IMG/VR virus record: IMGVR_UViG_3300046170_000344
Coordinates: 1 to 32,745 of that record
From: a virus
Length of the DNA stretch: 32,745 bases
Direction: 5' to 3' (one strand)
Position 1 is the first letter of the stretch; each line of letters opens with the position of its first letter. The notes under the pieces were generated by a model, which was not told the origin of the DNA, ran no database searches, and saw only the letters and a program-made list of their open reading frames with translations. This document shows positions 15,591 through 25,062 of this stretch, piece by piece. The position numbers and the translations under genes are program-made.

Positions 15591-17303
15591 TTAGTTTCCT
15601 AGTGTTGCTTGATTTGCAGTTTTTCTATCTAAAGCCTGTTGGCTACTTACATCTGTACTAACAACATATGCTCTTACTGGTTTTTGTTGTGCTCCTGCTA
15701 TTGTTTGAGCTAGTTGACTTGTTTCTGTAGCTCCTACTACATTAAATGCTGGTGGAGTTGATATTGCAGGTGTTGGTATTGATCCTCCTGTACCACCTTT
15801 AGCATAAGATGGTGGTGTAGGTAATTTTTGATCTCTTATTTTTTTAACATTAGCAAGACCAGCTGCTATAATAGCTGCTCCTCCAATAAATCCAAATACA
15901 CCTCCTTGTTTAAATGCTTTGTCAGCTCCTGCATAAGTGTCTATTATTGCAGATGTAATAGCCAATGCTTTTCCATATTTAGTGTCTTCTCCAACTAAAC
16001 TAGCTATTGCTCCTAATGCACCTGAAACTGCTGCTACTTTAGCATCTGCAATTTCTTTATCTCTTTTATTTTCTCGTGCAGTAGATTCTGCTTGAAATTT
16101 AGCAAGTTCGTTTTCTGCATTAACTCTTTCTTGTGTTCCTACTTTAAAACTATCTATTCTTGTTTGTAAAGTTTTTTCTATCTCTATTCTTTCTGCTGCT
16201 TCTATTTCTTTTAGTTTTTCTAATCTTATTACTTCATTATCTATTAATTCTGCATTTGCTAGTTTAGTTATTTGTGCTACTTCTTGAATTCCTTGTGCTT
16301 CAGAAGTTTTTAAATCTATTAATTCTTTTTCTAATGCTGCTTGGTTTGTTAATTGCTCACTTGTAAGTCCTGTTACTCTTGCCTTAACTGCTGCAAGTTC
16401 ATTTTCAGCTTCTATTAATGCTACTTTTAGATCTATGTTGTCTTCATCTAACGCTAATTCTGCTTCTGCCGCTGCAACAGCTATTTGAGCATTAGTTTCC
16501 ATTAACTCTTGTTGCTCTTTCAATATTCTTGCTAGTTCTTCGTTAGCTACTATTCTTTCCTCTACAGTTAATCTTGTGTCGTCTCTTAATTGTCTTTGTA
16601 TTTCAGCTTGTCTATCATAATCTTCTATTATACCTGCATTTTCTGCTCTTGCTATTTTATTTAAGTTGTTTAGTTTAGTGATTTCTTCTGCTTGGTCGAT
16701 TATTGATGTTGTATATTCTGTTGTTGCTTCTATAACTTCTTTTGTAGTTTCAACAACTTTATCTACCGTGTCATCTACTCCTGTTAGTACATCAACATAT
16801 TCTTTTCCTGCTTCTTTAACAGAATCAAAAGCTCCTTTAAAATCTCCTTCAAATACTTTTACAATAGCTTCACTTAAATAACCTAAAACTTCTAAAGCTG
16901 AATTAAATCTTTCAATAAGATTGTCTTTTATTGCTTTACCTAATGCTTTTAAGTTTTCTACTGGGTTTTCAAATATGTCTTTAAAGAAACCTACTACCGT
17001 TCCTATATTAGATTCTATAAATACAAATAAATCATTAAAAGCTAACTTTAAAGCTGTGGTAGCTGTAGCAAAAGTATCTACTACTTTTTGATTAGAAAAG
17101 AAAGTGTCTTTAAGTGTGTTTAATACTGCATCAAATAATTTTGCTGCTCCAACTCCTTTAAATATAGCGTTTAAACTAAACATTGATTTACCTGCAGCTT
17201 TAGCTCCTTCTTGTATACCTTTAAGACCTACACCTACTGTTTGCAGGTTTTTTTCAGCATCTTTAGCTTTTACATTAATATCTATGTTTATTTCTTGTGC
17301 CAT
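15591..17303 (-). CDS. Tail tape measure protein
   Basis: The 570-aa protein begins MAQEINIDINVKAKDAEKNL, as many tape measures do (INIDVKA...). It has hydrophobic helices near 50-120, a long Glu/Ala/Leu coiled region (about 215-420) and a hydrophobic stretch GFIGGAAIIAAGLANVKKI near 475-495, then a Gly/Pro-rich end. It sets tail length and helps DNA ejection. With the usual about 1.5 angstrom per residue it would give a tail near 85 nm. No lytic domain is visible. Start ATG 17303-17301 overlaps the preceding stop by one base (TAATG). Confidence 0.85.
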   Translation of the reverse strand: MAQEINIDINVKAKDAEKNLQTVGVGLKGIQEGAKAAGKSMFSLNAIFKGVGAAKLFDAVLNTLKDTFFSNQKVVDTFATATTALKLAFNDLFVFIESNIGTVVGFFKDIFENPVENLKALGKAIKDNLIERFNSALEVLGYLSEAIVKVFEGDFKGAFDSVKEAGKEYVDVLTGVDDTVDKVVETTKEVIEATTEYTTSIIDQAEEITKLNNLNKIARAENAGIIEDYDRQAEIQRQLRDDTRLTVEERIVANEELARILKEQQELMETNAQIAVAAAEAELALDEDNIDLKVALIEAENELAAVKARVTGLTSEQLTNQAALEKELIDLKTSEAQGIQEVAQITKLANAELIDNEVIRLEKLKEIEAAERIEIEKTLQTRIDSFKVGTQERVNAENELAKFQAESTARENKRDKEIADAKVAAVSGALGAIASLVGEDTKYGKALAITSAIIDTYAGADKAFKQGGVFGFIGGAAIIAAGLANVKKIRDQKLPTPPSYAKGGTGGSIPTPAISTPPAFNVVGATETSQLAQTIAGAQQKPVRAYVVSTDVSSQQALDRKTANQATLGN

Positions 17304-17443
17304 TATTTGTTCTTTTTAAATTGTTCGTATGCTTCTTTTATTGTTTCTGGCATTTTATTCTTACCTAGTGCTATATCTATATACTCTCCTTTTATGTTTT
17401 CTTTTCTTGCTATTCGCAATAATTCTAATATATTTCCTAACAT
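17303..17443 (-). CDS. Small hypothetical protein before tape measure (46 aa)
   Basis: ATG 17443-17441, TAA 17305-17303. The product MLGNILELLRIARKENIKG...NKMPETIKEAYEQFKKNK is helical and charged. It overlaps the end of the glycosyltransferase-like gene by 7 bases and the tape measure start by one, so translational coupling is likely. Its position directly before the tape measure is where tail chaperone pieces may occur, but the sequence gives no support for that. Confidence 0.6.
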   Translation of the reverse strand: MLGNILELLRIARKENIKGEYIDIALGKNKMPETIKEAYEQFKKNK

Positions 17444-18322
17444 GTTGCTTCTAATACTTGCTTATAATAATAATAACTACAATGCGTTTTTGTTATATCA
17501 AGATTTGTTGGTGGTTTTGATTTCATATAATGAGATTTAACAAAAAGACCTTCATGTTTACTTGTAACTCCTGCATTGTGTAAAATCCTCTTGTCCTCTA
17601 ACATACTCATAGGATCTGTTGCCCATGCAAAGTTTAATTCTTCTGAAATCTCTGTTTTATAACCCTTTTTTCCAAAACTGCCACAAAGTAGCCCACATTT
17701 CAGCTGTCCACGCTTGAATAGGGTATGTTCCTTTGTACAATTCCATGTGATTAACGTTATAGTCTCGCATAGCTCTATAAAGTGCGTTAGAATTGACATA
17801 TACGTCTTTCCAGAATTTACCGTCTGTTCCTGTAAATATCATTTGTGCTCCTCCAGAATCCTCTTGTCTTTCTTTTAATATATTTTTATCAATTTTTGCT
17901 GCATCACACATAATATCTAAAATTTCTTCTCCTTTTGATACTATATAATTATATCCTATGTAAGATTTAGTATTTGACATATAAACTTTGTCAGTTTGGA
18001 ATCTTGGTAAAGGTTTTGTTAAAATAGTATCTGCATCTGCATAATAATACTGTTCACCTTGCGTACAAGAACAACTACCAAAATATTTAGACATTAAATA
18101 AGGTTTTACAGAGGGAGCATATGGTTCAGCTTTATAAGGATAACTATTAAAGTTTACACCTTTATATTTCTCTCTTAATTTAGCAAAACTGTATTCACCT
18201 ATGTCTCCTAGTAAAATAATTATATCGTGAGATTTTACTCCTTGCTTTAAATATGAATGAATCATAGTGTCTATTTGCCATTCATAATATTTCGTTTCTG
18301 GTTGTGCTGATATATATTTCAT
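17437..18322 (-). CDS. Glycosyltransferase-like protein, interrupted by a +1 shift
   Basis: The frame from ATG 18322-18320 gives 221 aa starting MKYISAQPETKYYEWQIDTM, with an acidic DxD-type motif YYYADADTI (D96, D98) in the usual place for a nucleotide-sugar-dependent GT-A enzyme, then PIQAWTAEMWATLWQFWKKGL and a stop at 17659-17657. The continuation EISEELNFAWATDPMSM...HNAGVT...FVKSHYM is in the next frame and ends at 17437. Skipping one base in the A6-G3 run (17671-17663) gives FWKKGYKTEISEELNF, a smooth 294-aa protein. The total length is 3n+1. It could modify virion or host glycans. A donor or acceptor cannot be named. The break may be a sequencing indel. Confidence 0.65.
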
Positions 18323-18498
18323 TATTGTTGCTGACAATCTGGACACGTAGTTGGTCCTGTTAATGTACTTCCATTCCAATAATAATACTCGGTAAAGTCT
18401 GCAGTAAAGTATCTGTTTGTTGATAAAACTGCACTACAAGTATCATCTTGATAAATTATTGTAGCAGATGATATGTCATTTGCGTTCATATAAACTGC
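18322..18498 (-). pseudogene. C-terminal repeat piece of the 1555-aa tail protein in the +1 frame
   Basis: After a one-base skip at AAAA (18502-18499), the frame from 18498 reads AVYMNANDISSATIIYQDD, then CSAVLSTNRYFTADFTEYYYWNGS and TGPTTCPDCQQQ, with its stop at 18324-18322. This completes the third copy of a Cys/Tyr-rich repeat whose first half (CGTQQLYYGISAQTACC) ends the 1555-aa frame. The unshifted frame instead ends in an unrelated SSLYERK. An internal ATG at 18489-18487 could alternatively start a free 55-aa peptide. The TAA overlaps the next ATG (TAATG), as at other junctions in this genome, which favours this frame as the real gene end. Confidence 0.6.
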
Positions 18499-21400
18499 TT
18501 TTAGTTGTAAATGTATCACAACAAGCTGTTTGAGCAGATATACCATAATATAATTGCTGTGTTCCACAAACTACAGTCGTAGTTGTAGTTGTTGTAGTCG
18601 TTGTTATACAAGTTCCAGTTATAATACCATAATCTGTAGGTGTTTGGACAAATGCAGTACCAGATATATCAAAACATTGATTAGGAAATGTACTAATACT
18701 TAAACTAATATCACCTACTTGAAAATCAGAATCTATTTGAACATATACTGCAAATCCATCACTTTGTCTTTCCATTACAAATACATTATCTGGAGCTTGT
18801 GTTGTTGTTGTAGTAGTAGTTGAAGTAGTAGTAGTTCCAGTACAATCTATACATTCATCATATCCTTCATAATCATATTTTGGTTGACCATTTACACAAC
18901 TTTGTCCTAATACCCAGTCAGTGTTTTGGTCTCCTAATGCTGATTGTGGATCTGAATAACATACTCCTGTAGATACATCTTCTATAACTGCTGGGAATCC
19001 TGATGTTGAATCATTACCAACTACTATAGTTGAATCACCACCACATTCTGTATATCTTCTAAACACATCAAGAGCAGGTTTTGTAGGTATAGCATCACAA
19101 GGGTCTGTTGTAGGTTTAGGTGGACAATTTCCATCACCCAACCACACGTTTTCTTGTGGATCATAATATCTATAATTTATTCCATCAGTATAATAACCTG
19201 TTGGTGCATATACTCCTGTTCCTAATGCTGATGGGTCATCATACATATATTCGCTTGTTGTTGCTGTCATTAATGTTTTATTATTATCGAAATAATAATA
19301 ATCAAATACTCTCGAAGCATCATCACAATATTGTGTAGCTGGATTCCATCCTGTTCCTAAATAATATAAACCATTAGCATCAACACAGGTTGTACATACT
19401 CTAAATCCTTCATTAAAGAATCTTCTTTCTGTAGGACTGCTATCTAAAGCATAATATCCAGAAGGTGCTGCTTGTGTACAATCACTATAACTATATACAT
19501 AAGTTGTATTACAGAAATTAGAAACCGTAGGTTGTAAGTCTGCACCTAATACATAATAAAATCCTTTACTTTGTGGGTTTTCACAAACATCACTCTGTGT
19601 TGAGAATCTTAAATAAAATACAGATTTAGTGACCAAACAAGGATCTGTAGTCGTTCCATCATCTGTACAAGTAGAACACCCTATACCTTCTCCATCTCCT
19701 ACTGTAATACCATTTTCTGTTTCCCAATCAAAAGCTGTTGAATTATCACTAGCATACCAACAATTTCCATCAATAGTTACATATGAACCTGTATTTTGGT
19801 TCCCTACAGTTAATGTATCTCTGGTTCTAATGTATCTTGTGTCTAGTGCAACTGATTGACCCGGACATCCTGTTACTTCGTAGTAATTATAAACTATTAA
19901 TCTAATTGTACTATTAGAAAATGTAGTTGTAACTGTCTGACTTGTTGTAAATGTTCCCCCTGCATTATTAACTGTTGGTGGTCCTACTTGCCATTCATAA
20001 CCTGAACGAAGTTGAATAGTTGTATTAAAATTAAATTCTGTTCCTGCATTTTGTGTTAATGTTGCTCCATCTTGAGAACCACTTAAAACATATCCATCTG
20101 TAACAGGTGAATAACCAGAAGCTACAATATTTGAAGTATCTACATCTAAAGTTATTGTAATTAAGTTTTGATCTGTAAAAAATACATCATGTACATCTTG
20201 TGCTGTAACAGTACCATCACTTGCAGTTACTCTATAAGTATAAGTTGCTTCTGAAGATTCATTTGCATCATAATAACTATTTGTTTCTCCTGTTTCATTA
20301 ACAAAAGTTTCACCACCATCAGTTGATCTTGCCCATTGATAACTTGTCGGTGTAAATCCGCTTGCTGTTGTTGTTAATCTAGCATTTGTATTTGTTGTTG
20401 CTTGTGTTGGACCATCTATTGTAATAAAATCTGTTGTTAACTGCACAGCACCTGAAAGAGTGGTATTAACAGTTAAGTTAGAAGTTCCAACAGTTCCCTG
20501 TGCATTTTGTATAGTTGGACCAGTTGTAAATTCATAACCAGAGTTTGCAGTAACCTGTGTATTAAATGAATATGTTTGACCTTCTTCTAACGATAATGTG
20601 TCTCCTGTTTGATTTCCACTAATATTATATCCTGCTGATGCACCATTAATATTATTTACAATATTTAACGTAATTGTGTATTTTTTTGGTGTCCATACTA
20701 CAATATGTGTATCTGCAAAATCTTCATCATCGCTACTATCTATAGCAGTACAAGTATATGTAACATTCCCTGTATCATCATTTGTTATGGTTACACTTTG
20801 TGTTGTTTCACCTTCTGCCTCTCCACCTTCCCATAAATAACTAGCTGTACCTATAAAGTTATTAGGTGTTGCAGTTAAAGTTATATCATCTGTTGTTTGT
20901 CCTGTTGTTGGTCCTTCTATAATAAGGCTTCTACCAACATCACATGTTTTATCAACTGTTGGTGTTGTTCCATCAACTGTACAGAAAGTAGAATCTGCTG
21001 TACACTCTGTACAAATATCTTCATCTATTGTTGTTGTAGTTTCTATAGGAACAGAACCGCCAATAGATACTACAATTTTATTTATTAGTTCTAATTTACT
21101 TCTACCAGTATTAAAATCTGTCTCTATTCCATTTATTGTATAGTTTCTATCCTGTATTGCTATTGTGTCTGCAAGAATAAACTCTTGTAGCATTTTAATA
21201 GGTAAATATGCGTATATAGTTGTAAGTCTTTTATTGTTTTGAAATACTTGTGCTATATAATCCTGATAATAAACTTTAAATAATGTGTCCTCAAATGAAT
21301 TAGTATTTGTGTATTCATTTAATTCGTTTCTAAAGTTTATGTTCTTCTCGCTTTCTATTGAATCTAAATCTAAACTATTAGTAGGTATAATATATTGTGT

Positions 21401-23143
21401 TATATCACTAAAATTTGTACCTGACACATTTGGACTTGCTGCATCTTCTGTAAGAAGAAATCTAATTGGTGTCGCACTTGTTTGATTGTATGCATAAAAC
21501 AACAATGGTTTACCGAAATAAGGATCTGAATTATCATCTACAAACCAACCTACTTGTGGATCTATATTTCCATCAGTTGTAACTAATCTTTCATACTTCA
21601 TGTGCTCAAAAGGTAGAATTATTTGATATGTCTCTGGATTTGCATCATAATAATCATCACCTCTATATTCTTCTGTTGCCCAACTTAAATTAGATAGTTG
21701 TTGGTGTTGTTTTGCAAGCTTTGTATCTAATCCTTCATATTTAAACTCTACTTCTTTATAAGGTAGAGCAACATCTACATTTGATTCTGTTGTGTCTACA
21801 TAATTCGTTATATCCCATACTGTATCGGAATCATTATAATATTCATTTAAAGTCTTTACTATAATAGTTCCGTTTTCTGTATATGCAGTTAAATTGAACA
21901 TTTTGAATATACCAGTTAAAAAGTCTATTACTTTAATCTCTGGTATTTGTTCTGATATAATAAATTCTCTTGTATTATTAAATATATAATTTGTTTCTAA
22001 TGGATATTCTGCTGTATCAAAGTCATCATAACCTCTTTCAATATCCCACTGTGTATTAGTAGTTAGCGTAAATGAGCTTTCTGTTGATGTTATAAATACA
22101 GTATAGGTACCATTACCTAATAATATGTTAGGAAACGATACACTAGTTCCGCTTAATTCTTTTGCTCGGAAAGGTTGTCCATTCTTTTTTATAGTTACAG
22201 TTGCATCTATTGATGTTGCTGCTGTTATAGTTAATGTAGCTCTTAATGCAGAAGTAGCATTTACAATTTCTATTCTATCCCCATAACTTATTACTTGTGA
22301 TATTGCTTGCCCATCATCTATATCAAACCCTGTAACTTGTTTTGTTACTTTTTGCTCTTCATAAGCTTTACCTTTTTTTCTATGTAGCCATAAGTATAAA
22401 CCATAATATGCGTCATTAGTTGTAGAAAAGAAATCTGTACTAAATGTAAGTCCATATTTGTCTTCTATGGCTTTTATAATCGCATCTGCTCTTATAGCAT
22501 ACTTTAGCTCTTCAAAATAAACACCCTGATGATTTGTTCCAGAAGGATGTAAATTACCACCAGCTGCATTTGGATATTCAGTAGTTTCTGACGATTCATA
22601 AAATAATCTTGTTGTATGTGTTACTAATGGAGCAACTACACCTTTAGGATATGTAAGAGTAGAACTATCTGCTCTTGTATAGGTTTTTGATATTCCACCT
22701 TGTAGTGCTGACTTTACTGTAGCAGCATCATAATCTGTATCAAATGCAGTTAAGTCTAATGCACTTAAATCATCATCTCCTATTAGGTCATTTAAATCTA
22801 TTGTGTTACCAAAGAATGTTATTCTATATACATTTGGTTCACCATCTTTTAGATCTACTCCATTTAATTTTATTTTTCCTGTTTTAAATGGTCTACTATT
22901 TAATTCTATTATTGAATCTTTTTTTAATCTTGCATCAAAGCCATCAGAAATAGAATAATTATAGTAATGTTCAAATATCTTATTATTAGTTTTAGAAGCT
23001 GGAATATTAAATGTTCTAGTAAAATCAATAAATATTCTAGATATGTCTTTAACATTCTGAATTGATTGAACAATGTTTACTGATTCATCATCAAACAAAT
23101 CTACTCTTGTTCCCTCTATGTATAACTGTAAATAAGCTTTCAT
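18476..23143 (-). CDS. Large modular tail-tip/adhesin protein (1555 aa)
   Basis: The first about 700 residues (MKAYLQLYIEGTRVDLFDDE, ISRIFIDFTRTFNIPASKTN, PFKTGKIKLNGVDLKDGEP) look like the Bacteroidota phage tail-tip/baseplate hub type I recall. They are followed by a linker with Cys pairs (DEDICTECTADSTFC). About residues 740-1080 hold two copies of an Ig-like plus beta-repeat unit. Residues about 1170-1340 hold two Cys/Tyr-rich repeats, and Thr-runs near 1440 and 1520 act as flexible stalks before a third, frame-broken repeat. The architecture is that of an adhesin displayed at the tail tip. Host-binding is inference; the modules are visible in the sequence. Confidence 0.75.
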   Translation of the reverse strand: MKAYLQLYIEGTRVDLFDDESVNIVQSIQNVKDISRIFIDFTRTFNIPASKTNNKIFEHYYNYSISDGFDARLKKDSIIELNSRPFKTGKIKLNGVDLKDGEPNVYRITFFGNTIDLNDLIGDDDLSALDLTAFDTDYDAATVKSALQGGISKTYTRADSSTLTYPKGVVAPLVTHTTRLFYESSETTEYPNAAGGNLHPSGTNHQGVYFEELKYAIRADAIIKAIEDKYGLTFSTDFFSTTNDAYYGLYLWLHRKKGKAYEEQKVTKQVTGFDIDDGQAISQVISYGDRIEIVNATSALRATLTITAATSIDATVTIKKNGQPFRAKELSGTSVSFPNILLGNGTYTVFITSTESSFTLTTNTQWDIERGYDDFDTAEYPLETNYIFNNTREFIISEQIPEIKVIDFLTGIFKMFNLTAYTENGTIIVKTLNEYYNDSDTVWDITNYVDTTESNVDVALPYKEVEFKYEGLDTKLAKQHQQLSNLSWATEEYRGDDYYDANPETYQIILPFEHMKYERLVTTDGNIDPQVGWFVDDNSDPYFGKPLLFYAYNQTSATPIRFLLTEDAASPNVSGTNFSDITQYIIPTNSLDLDSIESEKNINFRNELNEYTNTNSFEDTLFKVYYQDYIAQVFQNNKRLTTIYAYLPIKMLQEFILADTIAIQDRNYTINGIETDFNTGRSKLELINKIVVSIGGSVPIETTTTIDEDICTECTADSTFCTVDGTTPTVDKTCDVGRSLIIEGPTTGQTTDDITLTATPNNFIGTASYLWEGGEAEGETTQSVTITNDDTGNVTYTCTAIDSSDDEDFADTHIVVWTPKKYTITLNIVNNINGASAGYNISGNQTGDTLSLEEGQTYSFNTQVTANSGYEFTTGPTIQNAQGTVGTSNLTVNTTLSGAVQLTTDFITIDGPTQATTNTNARLTTTASGFTPTSYQWARSTDGGETFVNETGETNSYYDANESSEATYTYRVTASDGTVTAQDVHDVFFTDQNLITITLDVDTSNIVASGYSPVTDGYVLSGSQDGATLTQNAGTEFNFNTTIQLRSGYEWQVGPPTVNNAGGTFTTSQTVTTTFSNSTIRLIVYNYYEVTGCPGQSVALDTRYIRTRDTLTVGNQNTGSYVTIDGNCWYASDNSTAFDWETENGITVGDGEGIGCSTCTDDGTTTDPCLVTKSVFYLRFSTQSDVCENPQSKGFYYVLGADLQPTVSNFCNTTYVYSYSDCTQAAPSGYYALDSSPTERRFFNEGFRVCTTCVDANGLYYLGTGWNPATQYCDDASRVFDYYYFDNNKTLMTATTSEYMYDDPSALGTGVYAPTGYYTDGINYRYYDPQENVWLGDGNCPPKPTTDPCDAIPTKPALDVFRRYTECGGDSTIVVGNDSTSGFPAVIEDVSTGVCYSDPQSALGDQNTDWVLGQSCVNGQPKYDYEGYDECIDCTGTTTTSTTTTTTTQAPDNVFVMERQSDGFAVYVQIDSDFQVGDISLSISTFPNQCFDISGTAFVQTPTDYGIITGTCITTTTTTTTTTVVCGTQQLYYGISAQTACCDTFTTKSSLYERK
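19120..19635 (-). repeat. Cys/Tyr-rich repeats 1 and 2 in the tail adhesin
   Basis: Protein-level repeats of about 80 residues. Copy 1 (about 1170-1250) has VFYLRFSTQSDVC, VYSYSDC, PSGYYAL and CTTC. Copy 2 (about 1258-1340) has LYYLGTGWNPATQYC, VFDYYYFD, PTGYYTDGINYRYYD and GDGNC. Copy 3 overlaps the frame break at 18500. Shared plan: aromatic strand, CC/C pair, second strand, GYY turn, final Cys. Confidence 0.7.
19910..20930 (-). repeat. Duplicated Ig-like plus beta-repeat unit (two copies of about 170 aa)
   Basis: Unit 1 starts IIEGPTTGQTTDDITLTATP near residue 740 and continues with ITLNIVNN...GYNISGNQTGDTL, ANSGYEFTTGP and NAQGTVGTSN. Unit 2 starts ITIDGPTQATTNTNARL near 908 and continues with ITLDVDTSN...GYVLSGSQDGATL, LRSGYEWQVGP and NAGGTFTTSQ. 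Order and spacing agree, so this is an internal tandem duplication that has since diverged. Confidence 0.75.
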
Positions 23144-24079
23144 TTATCTAACTCTATCAATATGTTCGTGAGCATGCTCTACTTCTATTGTATAGTTTAT
23201 TAATTTATCGTTTGCTTTTGTTTTTAATGTTAATGAACTTGTTGATACATCTATTGGGTGATATTCCGTACCCATTTTCATCCATACTTGTTCTGATAAC
23301 AATAATTGTTTCATTGGTTCATTCATTCCCTCATCTACAAAACCAGTATTTAATATCATTCTCTCTTGTCCTGTTTTTCTTAATGTTCTATATTGATGTG
23401 CTGTTCTTGAATAAGTTCCTGTTGTTGATAGATTATTGTTTTTGTATTTCTGAACAGTAGTTGTCATTGTTTCAGTACTCTTTTTGTCAAAATATATATC
23501 TTGTAAAGCTCCATATTTATTTACAAACGTAACCTTCATAGGCATATATTTAGAGCAATCAGTTCTTTCTATTGTTATTGTTTGTGCTGGACTACCTACA
23601 GCAATAGAATTTGTACTACCTGTAAATGAATTATAAACAATAGTTCCTGCTGATAATACAGGTATAAAACCACCTTCACCTTCTGGTACATATATAGTTG
23701 TGTTGTCTTGCATTAAACAAGATCCAGTATCACAAAATAGTTTAGTATTAGAATTATTATAATAATCCCAGTAACCATCAAAACCATTATAAGTAAATGT
23801 GTCAGGATCTCCTATTGTACTTCCAGATGCATTAGTTGCAGTATAATATGTTATCTCTCCCTCTATATTTATTTTTTGAGATAAATAACTTCCACCGTAT
23901 GTTATGTCTAGATAATCTCTTGCTAGTTGTGATATTTCATATGTTACTGCATTAGTAGGCGTGTTTTTTATTATAGTGTATCTTGTTACACCATCAATCT
24001 GTAATATAAGCTTTGCTGATGATGCTGTTGCTCTTGTTTTGTATATATAAAAAGGACTTCTTAATAATATATTTGCCAT
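23144..24079 (-). CDS. Tail/baseplate structural protein (311 aa)
   Basis: This beta-rich protein begins MANILLRSPFYIYKT and contains AKLILQIDGVTRYTI, CDTGSCLM, YMPMKVTFVNKYGALQDIYF, EGMNEPMKQLLLSEQVWM and a final INYTIEVEHAHEHIDRVR. I recall the family from Bacteroidota phage tail regions, always adjacent to the large tip protein. It directly precedes that gene without a gap. It is probably a distal-tail or baseplate component; the exact role is unknown to me. Confidence 0.65.
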   Translation of the reverse strand: MANILLRSPFYIYKTRATASSAKLILQIDGVTRYTIIKNTPTNAVTYEISQLARDYLDITYGGSYLSQKINIEGEITYYTATNASGSTIGDPDTFTYNGFDGYWDYYNNSNTKLFCDTGSCLMQDNTTIYVPEGEGGFIPVLSAGTIVYNSFTGSTNSIAVGSPAQTITIERTDCSKYMPMKVTFVNKYGALQDIYFDKKSTETMTTTVQKYKNNNLSTTGTYSRTAHQYRTLRKTGQERMILNTGFVDEGMNEPMKQLLLSEQVWMKMGTEYHPIDVSTSSLTLKTKANDKLINYTIEVEHAHEHIDRVR

Positions 24080-24082
24080 GTT

Positions 24083-24613
24083 CTATTGTTTTATTGTGTA
24101 TTCTAAAAATTCTTCTACGTCTAATCCATAAGCTTTTCTTAAATCTTCTGGTAATCTCTTAAATCCTTTTTCAAAAGGTTTAGTAAAAAATAAACTTGCT
24201 TTTATTCCTTTATTCCATACAGATCGTGATATTATATAAGCTGTAGATTCATAACTTGTAAATCTACCTTTTGCATCTCTAAATTGAAATCTTTTTGCTT
24301 CTATCCATTTCTTTATTCCTCCAGATAGTCCACCTTTCTTTCCAGTTCCTGTACCAAACTTAAATGGACTTTTAGTAGATTCTGGATATGTACTTGTTGC
24401 TCCTTTTACACCTTCATCTTGGAACTTACCATAATCTTCCATCATAAATTTTAAGCTGAAAGAATTAGGTCCTACATCTATTATGCCTTTTAGAGAATTA
24501 TAGAGTTGTTTAGAAACATTCTTATTCTTTCTAGTTAGATTAGCTCTAGACTGTTGGATTACATAATCTTTAAATGCTTCTAATGCTTTTCTTGTATTCT
24601 CGTTGTTTAGCAT
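24083..24613 (-). CDS. Neck / tail-completion protein (HK97 gp10-like)
   Basis: The 176-aa protein has an N-terminal helix (TRKALEAFKDYVIQQS), then YGKFQDEGVKGATSTYPES, SPFKFGTGTGKKGGLSGGIKKWIE, FRDAKGRFTSYESTAYIISRSVWNKG and SLFFTKPFEKGFKRLPEDL. This is the general pattern of head-tail joining proteins of the HK97 gp10 type, which are expected between terminase and tail genes. It overlaps the upstream gene by 7 bases. Assignment is by pattern and gene order. Confidence 0.7.
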   Translation of the reverse strand: MLNNENTRKALEAFKDYVIQQSRANLTRKNKNVSKQLYNSLKGIIDVGPNSFSLKFMMEDYGKFQDEGVKGATSTYPESTKSPFKFGTGTGKKGGLSGGIKKWIEAKRFQFRDAKGRFTSYESTAYIISRSVWNKGIKASLFFTKPFEKGFKRLPEDLRKAYGLDVEEFLEYTIKQ

Positions 24614-25062
24614 ATCGTCATATCATTTTGAATTTGTACATCAAATGTTGCTACCCATCCTGCTAGCTTATTTTCAAATCTATCTGTAAAAGGCTCACAT
24701 GTAACATCAGCTTCGACTTGGTATTTGTCTGTATATAAATCTCCTCTTTGTAATAATGCTACTAATCTATCAAGTACACCTAGTTGTGTGTTTAATACAT
24801 CTTGCTCATTGTCATTACCTAAAAATAAGTCTGTTGTTTCTTCTTTGTTTATATCAACTACATCCATACACATAACAGAAATATTAAAGGTTAATACTTT
24901 TGAGTTAATAGTACATTGATTTACCATTACATGAGATAAAGGAAATATAGTTTGTTTGTCAAGATCTACATTATCAAAGCTTCCATAAGAAACAGTATTT
25001 ACAAAAGGCTCTGCTTCTAATGTTTCTTTTATCTTGTTTGTTATGTTATAAAATCCTGTCAT
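24607..25062 (-). CDS. Tail terminator-like protein (151 aa)
   Basis: The product starts MTGFYNITNKIKETLEAEPF and contains IFPLSHVMVNQCTIN, FNISVMCMDVVD, LGNDNEQDVLNTQLGVLDRL and the end WVATFDVQIQNDMTIC. I recall this as a frequent Bacteroidota phage gene. Its alpha/beta plan, size and place just before the gp10-like gene are like tail terminator (gpU-type) proteins. Its ATG overlaps the stop of the -1 frame of the chaperone gene (ATGA), so translation is likely coupled to the frameshift product. Confidence 0.65.
   Translation of the reverse strand: MTGFYNITNKIKETLEAEPFVNTVSYGSFDNVDLDKQTIFPLSHVMVNQCTINSKVLTFNISVMCMDVVDINKEETTDLFLGNDNEQDVLNTQLGVLDRLVALLQRGDLYTDKYQVEADVTCEPFTDRFENKLAGWVATFDVQIQNDMTIC

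Noticed and set aside
18560-18840. GTAGTTGTAGTTG-type DNA repeats, considered as a CRISPR-like or tandem repeat array.
   Set aside because: They are in-frame ACT/ACA codons encoding Thr-rich stalks; there are no spacers or conserved repeat units.
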